From positions 1 through 64,000 of the forward strand of contig NZ_FOAP01000018.1 of assembly GCF_900109545.1 (NCBI RefSeq): a stretch of DNA of 64,000 bases, written 5' to 3'. The first letter of the stretch is position 1. Each line of letters opens with the position of its first letter. The stretch comes from Stigmatella aurantiaca (GTDB lineage Bacteria > Myxococcota > Myxococcia > Myxococcales > Myxococcaceae). The notes under the pieces are model-generated. The model ran no database searches. It saw only the letters and a list, made by a program, of their open reading frames with translations, and was not told the DNA's origin. The position numbers and the translations under genes were made by a program. Of the stretch, positions 56,513 through 64,000 are shown piece by piece.

Positions 56513-57424
56513 ATGAAGTCCTCCTCCGGACGCTCCCGGCCCCGGCCCTTTCCCCATTACATGCCGATCCTGCTCGGCACCGCGGTCCTCTTCACGGGCA
56601 TTCACTGGTTCAACTGGACCGCCCAGGAGGCACGGGGGGTCCTGCTTGCCGACGGGCTGCTGCTCTTGGCGGCCCTCGCCGATATCTGGCACTGGAGGCA
56701 GCGGCAGCGTCTCTTTCAACAGCATCCGGAAGAGCCGTGGCGCTGGGAGACCTCCTGGAAGCTGCTGCTGCGCCCCCGGGTGAGCTGGGGGGATTATGTG
56801 GGCCCGCTCCTCGCCGTCCTCTTCCTCCTGCTGGTGACCACCGCCGTCTTGGAGTCCCTGTACCGGATCCTGGGCCTCGCCTTCATGCTGCTCGCCCTGC
56901 TGGGGCTGCTCGCCTTGGCGGGCCACCAGTGGGTGCGCCATGAGTCTACCCTGTTGAAGAGGATGCGCCGGGAGCTGCGTCCGGGCCAGCCGAGCCTGCG
57001 CCTGGAGTCGATTCCGCTGGCGCTCGGCGCCCCGTGCCAGGTGCATGTGGTGTCACGGCCGGGGCTGCCCCCCGTGGACACGGTGACGGTCCGGCTGACG
57101 CGCACCCGGGAGCGGCGAGAGACGGTCCGGTTCGGGGGCAAGTCGAAGACCCAGGTTCACCGGACCGTGGAATATGAGCACTCGCAGAAGGTGGACGCGA
57201 AAGCCCTGCGCGAGCACAGGGACCTCGGCCTCCTGCTGGAGTTGCCCAAGGCACGGAGGGAGAACGCCACGGTGTGGCATGGCAACAACCGCTGCTTCTG
57301 GGACCTGGAGGTCTCCTTCGACGGGAGCGGCTTGCGCCCGCGCTACCGGCTCCCCGTCTATTCCACCCAAGTGGAGAAGCCGGGCGCGGACCGTCCTCAA
57401 CGGGCCGCTGCCGCCTCCCGATAA
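56513..57424 (+). CDS. Four-TM membrane protein with cytosolic or extracytoplasmic beta domain, function unknown
   Basis: 303 residues. TM helices at about 16-35, 41-58, 96-112 and 117-134 (LLGTAVLFTGIHWF; LLLLAALADIW; LLAVLFLLLVTTAVL; LGLAFMLLALLGLLALAG). A C-terminal beta-rich domain of about 150 residues follows (LGAPCQVHVVSRPGLPPVDTVTVRL...LEVSFDGSGLRPRYRLPV), resembling an Ig-like or arrestin-like fold. The architecture recalls DUF3592-type membrane proteins, but I do not recognise a family firmly. It is upstream of and co-oriented with the Ser/Thr kinase gene. Confidence 0.6.
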   Translation: MKSSSGRSRPRPFPHYMPILLGTAVLFTGIHWFNWTAQEARGVLLADGLLLLAALADIWHWRQRQRLFQQHPEEPWRWETSWKLLLRPRVSWGDYVGPLLAVLFLLLVTTAVLESLYRILGLAFMLLALLGLLALAGHQWVRHESTLLKRMRRELRPGQPSLRLESIPLALGAPCQVHVVSRPGLPPVDTVTVRLTRTRERRETVRFGGKSKTQVHRTVEYEHSQKVDAKALREHRDLGLLLELPKARRENATVWHGNNRCFWDLEVSFDGSGLRPRYRLPVYSTQVEKPGADRPQRAAAASR

Positions 57425-57554
57425 GCTCCCGGAAGTTCCAGGGCCTCTCGCGGGAGTCATTCCTGGAGTCCCACCTGAAGAGAGGGGCTGACGCGGCGTG
57501 ACCTCATGGGTAGGATGTGGGAAGGCCCGTTGATTGCCTTCCTGGAGGTCCACC

Positions 57555-58913
57555 CTGGATACGCTGTCCCCCGAGGCGCTCCCGGACGGGACCCGGCTGG
57601 GCCCTTGGCAGGTGGAAGGCCGCGCGGGGTACGGCACCTATGGCGCAGTTTACCGGGTGCGCCGAACGCGGCGGATCCTTCCTCAGCTCGTAGCCCTCAA
57701 GCTGGCGCGTTACCCGAATGACCTGCGGTTCGAGCGTGAGGCGGAGCTACTCACCCGCATCCGGCACCCCAGCGTCCCGCGCCTGCTGGGACAGGGCACC
57801 TGGAAGGCGAGCCCCCACGGGGACATGCATCCCTATGTGGTGATGCAGTGGGTGGAGGGCCTCCGGCTGTATGACTGGGCGGAGGAGCGGCCGTTCACGT
57901 CCCGCCAGGCGCTGCGGCTGCTGGCCCAGGTGGCACGGGCGCTGGAGGCCACCCACGCCCGCCAAGGACTCCACCGGGACGTCAAAGGCGATAACATCCT
58001 GGTAAGCCCTGAGGGGAAGGCCTTCCTCATGGACTTCGGGTGCGGCACCTGGGCCGGGGCACCGCCACTCACCGAGGGACTGCTGGCCCCTGGCACAAAG
58101 CCTTACCGCAGCCCCGAGGCCCTGCGCTTCCAGTGGGAGCACCGCCGCGAAGCTCACACCCCCTACCGCGCCACGCCCGAGGATGACGTGTACGCGCTGG
58201 GGGTGACAGCCTACCGCCTGTGCACGGGAATTTACCCTCCCCCGGCGACGGACCCATCGCTGGTGGGCGATGATGCAAGGGAGACCCTGGAGGTGATGAG
58301 ACCTCCAGGCCAGCTCAAGCCGCTGGCGCCCTCACTGGAGTCGATCATCCTCCGCATGCTCTCCGAGAACTCCCAGGACCGAGGCAGCGCCGGTGAACTG
58401 GCCGCAGCCCTGGAGACAGCAGCGGCGACCGCCGGGCCAGAGGCCGATAAGCCGCTGCGTCCGAGTGGTTCGCGTGTGGCCGCAGAGGGCATCAAGCGAC
58501 AAACCTCCGAGCCCCGAAATGGATGCCTTCCCATAGTGCTACCGCCCTTAGCGGCTTGGCTCATCATCCTACTCGCGGGGAACTTGAATATGGCGGAACA
58601 CATCGCGCCTCCCTCTAGCCTGGAAGACCGAAAGGCAGTGAGCGTGGCGGATGCGGCCGTAGAGGATTCACCGGTCTCTAGCGTTGCGCACGAACCTGAG
58701 CCAAGCGGATTGACCCTTGAGATGCCCAAGGAGCCTTTACCACGCCAAAGCCGCCCTCCCTGTCCTACCAATCAAGTCAATATCCGCGGAGGCTGTTGGT
58801 TTGAGGTTCCTCAAGCTCCCCCACCTTGCGGAGAAACCTATTACGAATGGAAAAGCTCCTGCTATTTCCCAGTGATTGTGCCACCAAGGCCCCGCACTTC
58901 CGACCAGCCTTAG
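57555..58913 (+). CDS. Membrane-anchored Ser/Thr protein kinase, probable CTG start
   Basis: The protein should begin DTLSPEALPDGTRLG. The codon before that is CTG (57555), exactly six bases past GGAGG (57544-57548). The only other in-frame option is TTG at 57534. About 452 residues. Kinase domain about 15-285: Gly-rich loop GRAGYGTYGAVY, Lys in VALKLAR, HRDVKGDN (about 143-150), DFGCG in place of DFGLA, and activation loop GTKPYRSPEAL. One TM helix lies at about 332-350 (IVLPPLAAWLIILLAGN). The outer C-terminal region is Pro-rich with four Cys (CPTNQVNIRGGCWFEVP, then two more). The C-terminal third is visibly lower in GC than the kinase domain. Confidence 0.87.
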   Translation: MDTLSPEALPDGTRLGPWQVEGRAGYGTYGAVYRVRRTRRILPQLVALKLARYPNDLRFEREAELLTRIRHPSVPRLLGQGTWKASPHGDMHPYVVMQWVEGLRLYDWAEERPFTSRQALRLLAQVARALEATHARQGLHRDVKGDNILVSPEGKAFLMDFGCGTWAGAPPLTEGLLAPGTKPYRSPEALRFQWEHRREAHTPYRATPEDDVYALGVTAYRLCTGIYPPPATDPSLVGDDARETLEVMRPPGQLKPLAPSLESIILRMLSENSQDRGSAGELAAALETAAATAGPEADKPLRPSGSRVAAEGIKRQTSEPRNGCLPIVLPPLAAWLIILLAGNLNMAEHIAPPSSLEDRKAVSVADAAVEDSPVSSVAHEPEPSGLTLEMPKEPLPRQSRPPCPTNQVNIRGGCWFEVPQAPPPCGETYYEWKSSCYFPVIVPPRPRTSDQP

Positions 58914-58951
58914 CTCATTTAATTGCAGAGCCAACCCGGCAATATGTTGTC

Positions 58952-59152
58952 ATGAACACTAATCAAGGAACTCAAGTTAACAATATGCGCGAGAACCTGA
59001 CGAATGAAGATGCCCGTCGCCTTGTTCTTGACGGTGGCGGAGTACAACTCTGGCGCATAGCAGCCGCACTTGACCGATCTGGGCCACCGTTTCCCGAAAA
59101 TTTATCAGCCTCCCTACTTGCGGATGTGCTCGAAGTAGGTGAAGTCCAATAA
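58952..59152 (+). CDS. Possible small protein in low-GC patch
   Basis: 66 codons from ATG 58952: an N-terminal polar tail, then NLTNEDARRLVLDGGGVQLW, a helix RIAAALDRSG and LSASLLADVLEVGE. It looks soluble and protein-like, but no good Shine-Dalgarno sequence precedes it; ATG at 58985 is an alternative. No family recognised. It follows the kinase gene within 40 bases. Confidence 0.35.
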   Translation: MNTNQGTQVNNMRENLTNEDARRLVLDGGGVQLWRIAAALDRSGPPFPENLSASLLADVLEVGEVQ

Positions 59153-59271
59153 TCAATCATATCTGAGGGTATCCTCAGCGGGAGAAACCCGCCGTAAATC
59201 CTCTGATTCCCCAAAGGCACTTATCGGGGAAAAGAAGCCAACTGGAAGCCGACAAAAGCACATAACCAATG

Positions 59272-59835
59272 CTAGACTTCCTCGAACCTCATACCTACGG
59301 CATTCATGTCCTCCAAGACGTTCTTGAGTTCCTCTGACACGATGAGGATTCCCTCCCAACCTGCCGGGCGAAATACCTTGGCGTCACCGACTCTCGCAGG
59401 ATCGACTCGCATATTGCGCACAGATTTGTACTGCCCAACCTTGTGAGGCACACCATCCTCATGAGTCCACAGTCTTCTCCGTGAGGCTTTCTCATCGACA
59501 CATGAAATGAGCCGTGTAGCCACAAGAATGAGGTACTGCTCAGGATGGCCGTCAATCCGCGAGGGAATGAACTGCACATCATGGGGCGCCAGCTCTTGAA
59601 AAAGCGATGCCACGTTGAAATGAACAATGGGTATCCCCAGGTTTGTCTCGGAGAAATCCAATGGCCTGCCCGCTTGCTCGATAGGAATTCTCAAGGGTCC
59701 CTCGATGCTCACAGGATGCCCACTCTTGAAAGACCAGTCATCCAACTGGTGATTTTGGCTATCGACAGGATCATCCAAGAGCCAACGCCCCGGGATGTCT
59801 ACCGCGTCACAAAGCATGAAGAATCGTGAAGCCAT
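59272..59835 (-). CDS. Imm11-family (DUF1629-type) immunity protein
   Basis: 187 residues. It opens MASRFFMLCDAVDIPGRWLLDDPVDSQ and continues SIEGPLRIPIEQAGRPLDFS, FQELAPHDVQFIPSRIDG and YLILVATRLISCVDEKAS. The end is DPARVGDAKVFRPAGW.GILIVSEELKNVLE...G.RFEEV. This is the pattern of the myxobacterial Imm11 proteins that accompany polymorphic toxins and protect kin cells. AGGGGATAGGC precedes the ATG. It starts nine bases after a short Cys-containing ORF, the place where the cognate toxin is expected, but no full-length toxin is present. GC content is clearly below the neighbours', a usual sign of mobile toxin-immunity cassettes. Confidence 0.7.
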   Translation of the reverse strand: MASRFFMLCDAVDIPGRWLLDDPVDSQNHQLDDWSFKSGHPVSIEGPLRIPIEQAGRPLDFSETNLGIPIVHFNVASLFQELAPHDVQFIPSRIDGHPEQYLILVATRLISCVDEKASRRRLWTHEDGVPHKVGQYKSVRNMRVDPARVGDAKVFRPAGWEGILIVSEELKNVLEDMNAVGMRFEEV

Positions 59836-59844
59836 GCCTATCCC

Positions 59845-60162
59845 CTACTGAAACCGGCTGCCGGTGACGAGCTGGTTGAGCTCTGAGCCCGACGTAGCAA
59901 TTTCCTGACTCAAGTCCTTGAGAACGCTGAGCAGCGCTGCACGGCACTGCGCAACGGTACGGTCCCCCCCCTTGGCTGTTGTCCCCTCCATGGATGACTC
60001 CCGAGGTGCTGCCACACCCGACAGCCAGCGCATAGGCTCTCCACAGAACCATGTGTCACTCCTGCAAGTGCAGTAGCCGTTATAGTCTGTTCCGGATTGA
60101 GGTTGTTTCGCGTCCTTTCCGGAACCGGAGCAGTGACCTGGCCTCTCTGCGCCGGTGAACAT
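59845..60162 (-). CDS. Short Cys-rich ORF upstream of immunity gene (possible toxin remnant)
   Basis: 105 codons, directly upstream of the Imm11 gene with a nine-base gap. The N-terminal half has five Cys (GHCSG, YCTC, WFCGEP...), the C-terminal half is helical (VAQCRAALLSVLKDLSQEIA). There is no signal peptide. A stop codon two codons before the ATG limits it, and the start lies only 13 bases from the divergent GST start. It may be the rump of a larger secreted toxin, a small effector, or not expressed as such. Confidence 0.4.
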   Translation of the reverse strand: MFTGAERPGHCSGSGKDAKQPQSGTDYNGYCTCRSDTWFCGEPMRWLSGVAAPRESSMEGTTAKGGDRTVAQCRAALLSVLKDLSQEIATSGSELNQLVTGSRFQ

Positions 60163-60175
60163 AGGCTACCTGTCC

Positions 60176-60796
60176 ATGATCAAGCTCCATCAGTTCCAGC
60201 CCTCTGGGAATTGCTACAAGGTCCGCCTGCTGCTGCATCAGCTCTCGATTCCCTTCGAGGTTCGGGAGGTCGACCTCCTGGCGGGCGAGGCGCGCACGCC
60301 GGAGTTCAAGGCCATCAACCCCATTGCCAAGACCCCCACCGTGGAGCTGGAGCCCGGTGTCTTCCTCGCCGAGTCCAATGCCATCCTCTGGTACTTCGCC
60401 GAGGGCACGCCCTTCATTCCCTCGGACCGGCTGGAGCGGGCGCGGATGCTCCAGTGGATGTTCTTCGAGCAGTACAGCCACGAGCCCTACGTCGCGGTGG
60501 CGCGGGCATGGGTCAGCCTCTTTGGTGTTCCTCCCGGAAAAGAGAAGGAGCTGGAGGAGCGCATCCAGAAGGGCTACGTCGCGCTCGACGTCATGGAAGG
60601 TGAGCTGCGCAAGCGGCCTTTCTTCGCGGGCGCGCACTACAGCCTCGCCGACATCGCGCTCTATGCGTACACGCACGTGGCCGAGGAGGGCCGCTTCGAC
60701 CTGAGCCGCTACCCCGCCATCCGCTCCTGGTTCGAGCGGGTGCAGGCCCAGCCCCGCCACCTGCGCATCACCGACACCGTCACCGGGCTCGGATGA
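60176..60796 (+). CDS. Glutathione S-transferase family protein
   Basis: ATG at 60176; 206 residues (a GTG seven codons earlier is possible). The thioredoxin-like N-terminal domain is MIKLHQFQPSGNCYKVRLLLHQ (catalytic-region Ser/Cys about 11-13), with NPIAKTPTVEL as the cis-Pro motif and ESNAILWYF for glutathione binding. The helical domain has FFAGAHYSLADIALYAYTHV. GSTs of this type are common in proteobacteria for detoxification; substrate unknown. It borders the low-GC patch and returns to normal myxobacterial codon bias. Confidence 0.88.
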   Translation: MIKLHQFQPSGNCYKVRLLLHQLSIPFEVREVDLLAGEARTPEFKAINPIAKTPTVELEPGVFLAESNAILWYFAEGTPFIPSDRLERARMLQWMFFEQYSHEPYVAVARAWVSLFGVPPGKEKELEERIQKGYVALDVMEGELRKRPFFAGAHYSLADIALYAYTHVAEEGRFDLSRYPAIRSWFERVQAQPRHLRITDTVTGLG

Positions 60797-60859
60797 CCGT
60801 CCCCTGAAGCCCATGACCGGCTGTCCGAGGTCCATGCGGAGAGCACTCCCTCGCACCAC

Positions 60860-62038
60860 TCACCGGGAAAGGCCCAGCTCATGGCTGGCGTACGCGAGCA
60901 TGGCCTGATCCCAGTTGACGTCAATGTGAGACGTCATGCTCTGGAGATCCCTCCAGTGCCGCTGGAGGGGGTTGCTCTCGAACCCCGATGACGCGCCCAG
61001 GTGCAGCACCAGGCGCTGGACCGCGTTGACGCACAGCCGCGCCAGGTAAGCGCGATCGCGCTTGAGCGTGAGCCACTCCCCCGGGGACAGCCCCCGCCGG
61101 GCCTCCCCTGCTTCGTGCAAGGTGTGAAGCAGCGAGTCGTAGAGGAGCCGCGCGCACGTGAGCTCGGCCGCGCTCTCCGCGAGCCGCTCCTGCACCGTGC
61201 CTGGGGGGACGCTGGCCCCCGCGCCGCTCCTCTGACGCAGGGCCGTCACGTATTCCTGGTAGGCCCCCTCCGCGCAGCCCAGGATGGGCCCGATGATCGA
61301 GCTGGTCGCATAGGGGATGAAGGGCACCTCGAAGAGGTAGGCGCCCGGATGGACCTCGGCCCCCTCGGGCCTCGCGCCGAAGCACTCCGGCAAGGCCACT
61401 CCCCAGCCGTCCGGGACGAACAGGTGGTCGAACACGACGTCCTTCGAGCCCGTTCCCCGCATACCGGTGACATGCCACGTGTCTTCGACCCGGACCTGGG
61501 AGGGCCGCACCGCCAGCAGGAAGCGGTTGGGCTCCGGCGGTGCCGGGTGGTTCTCACACGGCCCGGTGACGATGAGCCAGGTGGCGTGATCAATCCCCGA
61601 GCTGAAGCGCCAGGTTCCGCTGACCCGGAAGCCGCCGTCCTCCTTCCGGATGGTTCCCGTCGCCGTCACCGACGCGGTGGAGAAGAGCTGCCGGGGCCCC
61701 TCGGCGAACATCTCCTCCTGGCAGGCCCGCGAGAACCGGCACGCGATGCCCGCATGCCCCCCCACGACGCTCATCACCCAGGCCGTGGAAGCACAAGCCC
61801 GCGCGGCGATGCGGGAGGCCGCGACCATCGTTGGCCAGCCGAGTCCCAGCCCGCCGTAACGTGTTGGCACGAGGATCTGCAGGAGGCCGGCGTCGAAGAG
61901 CTCCGCGAGGGTCTCCCGGGAAAGGCTGCGCGCCCGCTCCGTCTCACCGGCACGGGCCCGCCACCTTTCGCTCAGCGCCTCGGCGCGAGCGCACACCTCC
62001 TCATGCCCGGCCCCCGCCGGGGCGCCCCGCGCTGACAT
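60860..62038 (-). CDS. Acyl-CoA-dehydrogenase-fold flavin monooxygenase (HsaA/HpaB-C-like group D)
   Basis: ATG at 62038 has GGGGG suitably upstream; an in-frame GTG at 62056 overlaps the stop of the upstream gene. 392 residues. Acyl-CoA-dehydrogenase layout: N-terminal helices (LSRETLAELFDAGLLQILVPTRYGGLGL), the middle beta domain (GFRVSGTWRFSSGIDHATWLIV) and the C-terminal helical bundle. It ends RHWRDLQSMTSHIDVNWDQAMLAYASHELGL, the ending of two-component FMNH2-dependent hydroxylases rather than of dehydrogenases. The dehydrogenase catalytic Glu is not apparent. It probably hydroxylates an aromatic or carrier-bound intermediate with an external flavin reductase. Coupled to the ligase-methyltransferase gene upstream. 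Confidence 0.82.
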   Translation of the reverse strand: MSARGAPAGAGHEEVCARAEALSERWRARAGETERARSLSRETLAELFDAGLLQILVPTRYGGLGLGWPTMVAASRIAARACASTAWVMSVVGGHAGIACRFSRACQEEMFAEGPRQLFSTASVTATGTIRKEDGGFRVSGTWRFSSGIDHATWLIVTGPCENHPAPPEPNRFLLAVRPSQVRVEDTWHVTGMRGTGSKDVVFDHLFVPDGWGVALPECFGARPEGAEVHPGAYLFEVPFIPYATSSIIGPILGCAEGAYQEYVTALRQRSGAGASVPPGTVQERLAESAAELTCARLLYDSLLHTLHEAGEARRGLSPGEWLTLKRDRAYLARLCVNAVQRLVLHLGASSGFESNPLQRHWRDLQSMTSHIDVNWDQAMLAYASHELGLSR

Positions 62039-62052
62039 GGTGGCGTCCCCCT

Positions 62053-64000
62053 TCACCCGCGGGCGCCCGAGACCTTGCGCATGGCCGGCTTGTCGAAACA
62101 GAACTCGTCGGGAATGACCGGCGGGCCGATCAAGGCGACGAACCGTTCGATGGCGTCCCGGTCGTTCGACGCGACGAACTCATAGAAGTTCGTGCTGTTC
62201 CACAGCAGGTACACGTGCTGGAAGTGCCTTCCGAGCGAGGCCACCAGCGTCTCGTAGTCCACCTGCCCGTTCTCCATCTGCGCCAGCATCTGCTGCTTCT
62301 TCCAGGCGATCTCCTCGGGCGTGAAATAGAAGCTCTTGTGCCGCTCGTCCTTGGCCCGCTCGCGGCGCTCGTATTCCTCGGCGTCCGGATGGTTGAGCTT
62401 CTCCAGGAAGAAGGCCAGGCCCTCGGGCTTGAGCAGCTTCGCGACATGGCCAATCTGGCGATCCCGATCCGTGCCGTAGAACTGGAACGCAGCGGTCTCA
62501 TAGAGATAGTCGACGCCCTCGGCGAACGCGCGGTACTCCGGCTGGCTGGCGAGGACGCTCGCGTCCACCTCCAGGCACGACTTGCCTATGAACTGGGAGA
62601 GCCGGTGGTCCGCGTATTGGTTGAAGGGCTCCTGGTTGGCCTTGTTGGGAGAGCTCGTGAGCGTGCGGATCCGCCCGCCGGAGAAGACCGCGAGCGTGCG
62701 CCCATTCGAGCCGTCGAACGCATCCGCCTCATAGAAGGAGAAGGTTCGATCGCTCCCCTGGGCACGCTCCTCCGAGAAGCGCGTCAGGGCGGCGCCCACG
62801 CGCGACATCTCCTCCAGAATGCAGGGCACGCTCGCGAGGAAGTGAGAGAACAGAGGCCCTGTCTTCCCCACGAGCAGGTCATGGTAGGCCAGCACGCGGG
62901 GGTCCGGGATGCTGCCGCGGAACCGCGTCACGACGGGTTGCCGGGGGACCTGGGTCTGTCCCGTCGCCAATGCATGGAAATGGCCTGCCATCCGGATCAT
63001 CGCGGACTGGGAGAGATACTCCTGGACGTCCGTGGGCTTCGGGCTCTCTGCCGAATCATCCTTGTTCATCTCAAACCTCTTGGAAGTCTTTCCCGTCAAG
63101 GTTCTGGGGAGCGCATCGGTGAACACCACGCTCGTGGGCACCATGTGCCAGTCCAGGGAGGCGGCGCAATGCTGAATCAGCGCCTCGGCGCTGAGCGTGG
63201 CGCCCGCGCGGAGCACGACGTGCGCCCTGGGGACATGGCCCACGGCCTCCTCCGCCACGGGCACCACCACCGCCTCGGCGACGGCCTCGTGTGCCATGAG
63301 CACGGTCTCGATTTCCCGGGGGTTGACCTTGAAACCTCCCCGGGAGAACACGTCGTCCTTCCGGCACACGTAATAGAGATATCCGTCCGCATCGGTCCGG
63401 AACAGATCGCCGGTGAAGAGCACCCGCTCCTCTCCGAAGAGATGCTCCTTGAGCACCTGCGACGTCTGCTCCGGCCGGTTCCAGTACCGCAGCATCACCA
63501 GGTCTCCGGCGACGGCGAGCTGCCCGGTCCGGCCTCGCTCCATGAGCGTCTGGCCGTCGTCATCGACCAGATAGGTCCGGACGCCCGGAATCGCCTTGCC
63601 CACGGAGCCGGGTCGCTGGTCGATCTCCGAGGGGGGCAGGTAGGCCACACGCTTGCACTCCGTCAGTCCGTAGTTGGAGAAGATCCGAAGCTGTGGGAAC
63701 GCGCTCCTCAGCCGGCGGATGTGCTTGAGCGGCAAGGGTTGCCCGCTGCTGGAGATGTAGCGCAGAGGACCGATACTCCCAGGCTCGAGCGTCTCAGCCT
63801 GGCACAGGCGGAACACCGCCGGCGGGAAGACCTGCATGCCCGTCACGTCCTCCCGGCGGATCACCTCCAACATCTGTTCTCCCCGCGCGGGGATTTCCTT
63901 CTCCACCACCGCCGTGCCCCCGAAGAGCAGCGGCATCAGGATGTTGTAGAAGCCGTAGTCCGAGGCCAGCGTCGAGTAGCTCAGGATGGTGTCGCGGGGC
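62053..64000 (-). CDS. Acyl-AMP ligase fused to a methyltransferase-like domain (5' end outside window)
   Basis: At least 648 codons, open to the right edge, so the N-terminus is missing. Residues from the edge read ILSYSTLASDYGFYN..MPLLFGG. Then come the adenylation core motifs YISSSGQPLP, NYGLTECKR, the ATP-binding Asp in LFTGDLFRTDADGYLYYVCRKDD and the C-terminal catalytic Lys in LTGKTSKR. This places it among acyl-CoA synthetases/AMP ligases. After position about 63070 a further 330 residues form a separate region. It has FSFYEADAFDGSNGRTLAVF and GHVAKLLKPEGLAFFLEKL, the latter like post-core motifs of class I methyltransferases, but no clear Gly-rich SAM motif I. No carrier-protein Ser motif is seen. 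It would activate a carboxylic acid, with tailoring by the flavin enzyme next door. Confidence 0.8.
   Translation of the reverse strand, partial: PRDTILSYSTLASDYGFYNILMPLLFGGTAVVEKEIPARGEQMLEVIRREDVTGMQVFPPAVFRLCQAETLEPGSIGPLRYISSSGQPLPLKHIRRLRSAFPQLRIFSNYGLTECKRVAYLPPSEIDQRPGSVGKAIPGVRTYLVDDDGQTLMERGRTGQLAVAGDLVMLRYWNRPEQTSQVLKEHLFGEERVLFTGDLFRTDADGYLYYVCRKDDVFSRGGFKVNPREIETVLMAHEAVAEAVVVPVAEEAVGHVPRAHVVLRAGATLSAEALIQHCAASLDWHMVPTSVVFTDALPRTLTGKTSKRFEMNKDDSAESPKPTDVQEYLSQSAMIRMAGHFHALATGQTQVPRQPVVTRFRGSIPDPRVLAYHDLLVGKTGPLFSHFLASVPCILEEMSRVGAALTRFSEERAQGSDRTFSFYEADAFDGSNGRTLAVFSGGRIRTLTSSPNKANQEPFNQYADHRLSQFIGKSCLEVDASVLASQPEYRAFAEGVDYLYETAAFQFYGTDRDRQIGHVAKLLKPEGLAFFLEKLNHPDAEEYERRERAKDERHKSFYFTPEEIAWKKQQMLAQMENGQVDYETLVASLGRHFQHVYLLWNSTNFYEFVASNDRDAIERFVALIGPPVIPDEFCFDKPAMRKVSGARG

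Overview
The window looks like a piece of a large, GC-rich myxobacterial chromosome, most likely suborder Cystobacterineae (a Stigmatella/Archangium/Cystobacter-like genus). The grounds are codon bias, the density of predicted lipoproteins and secreted beta-propeller proteins (RCC1, kelch, lectin-like), eukaryote-type Ser/Thr kinases including a kinase/ATPase/histidine-kinase chimera, several orphan sensor kinases, and the start of what may be a secondary-metabolite locus. The genus is inferred; no rRNA or complete tRNA is present.

Layout. 0-0.9 kb: broken IS91-type transposase and a tRNA/tmRNA-like 3' fragment. 0.9-10.3 kb: secreted DUF3060 protein, M23 peptidase with lectin-like repeats, GH15 glucoamylase/trehalase, RCC1 lipoprotein, MmyB-type regulator divergent from a GST, and an expansin-like lipoprotein. 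10.5-20.4 kb: DUF1569 protein, decayed beta-lactamase-fold gene coupled to a MarR regulator with a perfect palindromic operator, TPR protein, LysR/RidA pair, two secreted proteins, cytochrome P450, unknown exported protein. 20.4-29.4 kb: M14 carboxypeptidase, LysM amidase-like protein, large secreted glycosidase-like protein, kelch lipoprotein, GH76 mannanase. 29.5-36.3 kb: two divergent sensor kinases (one lacking its phospho-acceptor box), UPF0126 channel, LysR/SDR pair, MDR oxidoreductase.

36.4-40.4 kb: a complete homogentisate operon transcribed leftward, fahA-maiA-hppD-hmgA, taking 4-hydroxyphenylpyruvate to fumarate and acetoacetate, closed by a hairpin terminator. 40.8-45.8 kb: one gene encoding a Ser/Thr kinase, an AAA-type ATPase, a TPR-like region, a GAF domain and a histidine kinase. 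45.8-57.4 kb: methyltransferase, alpha/beta hydrolase, stand-alone MshEN domain, small secreted and STAS-like proteins, trypsin-like lipoprotein, membrane sensor kinase, D-3-phosphoglycerate dehydrogenase (serA), nitronate monooxygenase-like enzyme, pectinacetylesterase-like lipoprotein, membrane protein.

57.5-60.2 kb: a Ser/Thr kinase apparently starting at CTG, then a lower-GC patch with an Imm11-type immunity protein and a small Cys-rich ORF. 60.2-64 kb: another GST, then a flavin-dependent monooxygenase of acyl-CoA-dehydrogenase fold tightly linked to an acyl-AMP ligase fused to a methyltransferase-like region that runs off the right edge. This last pair is the best candidate for an uncharacterised biosynthetic pathway. 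Overall the region is accessory in character: predation or surface hydrolysis, signalling and specialised metabolism, with tyrosine catabolism and serA as the recognisable core functions.
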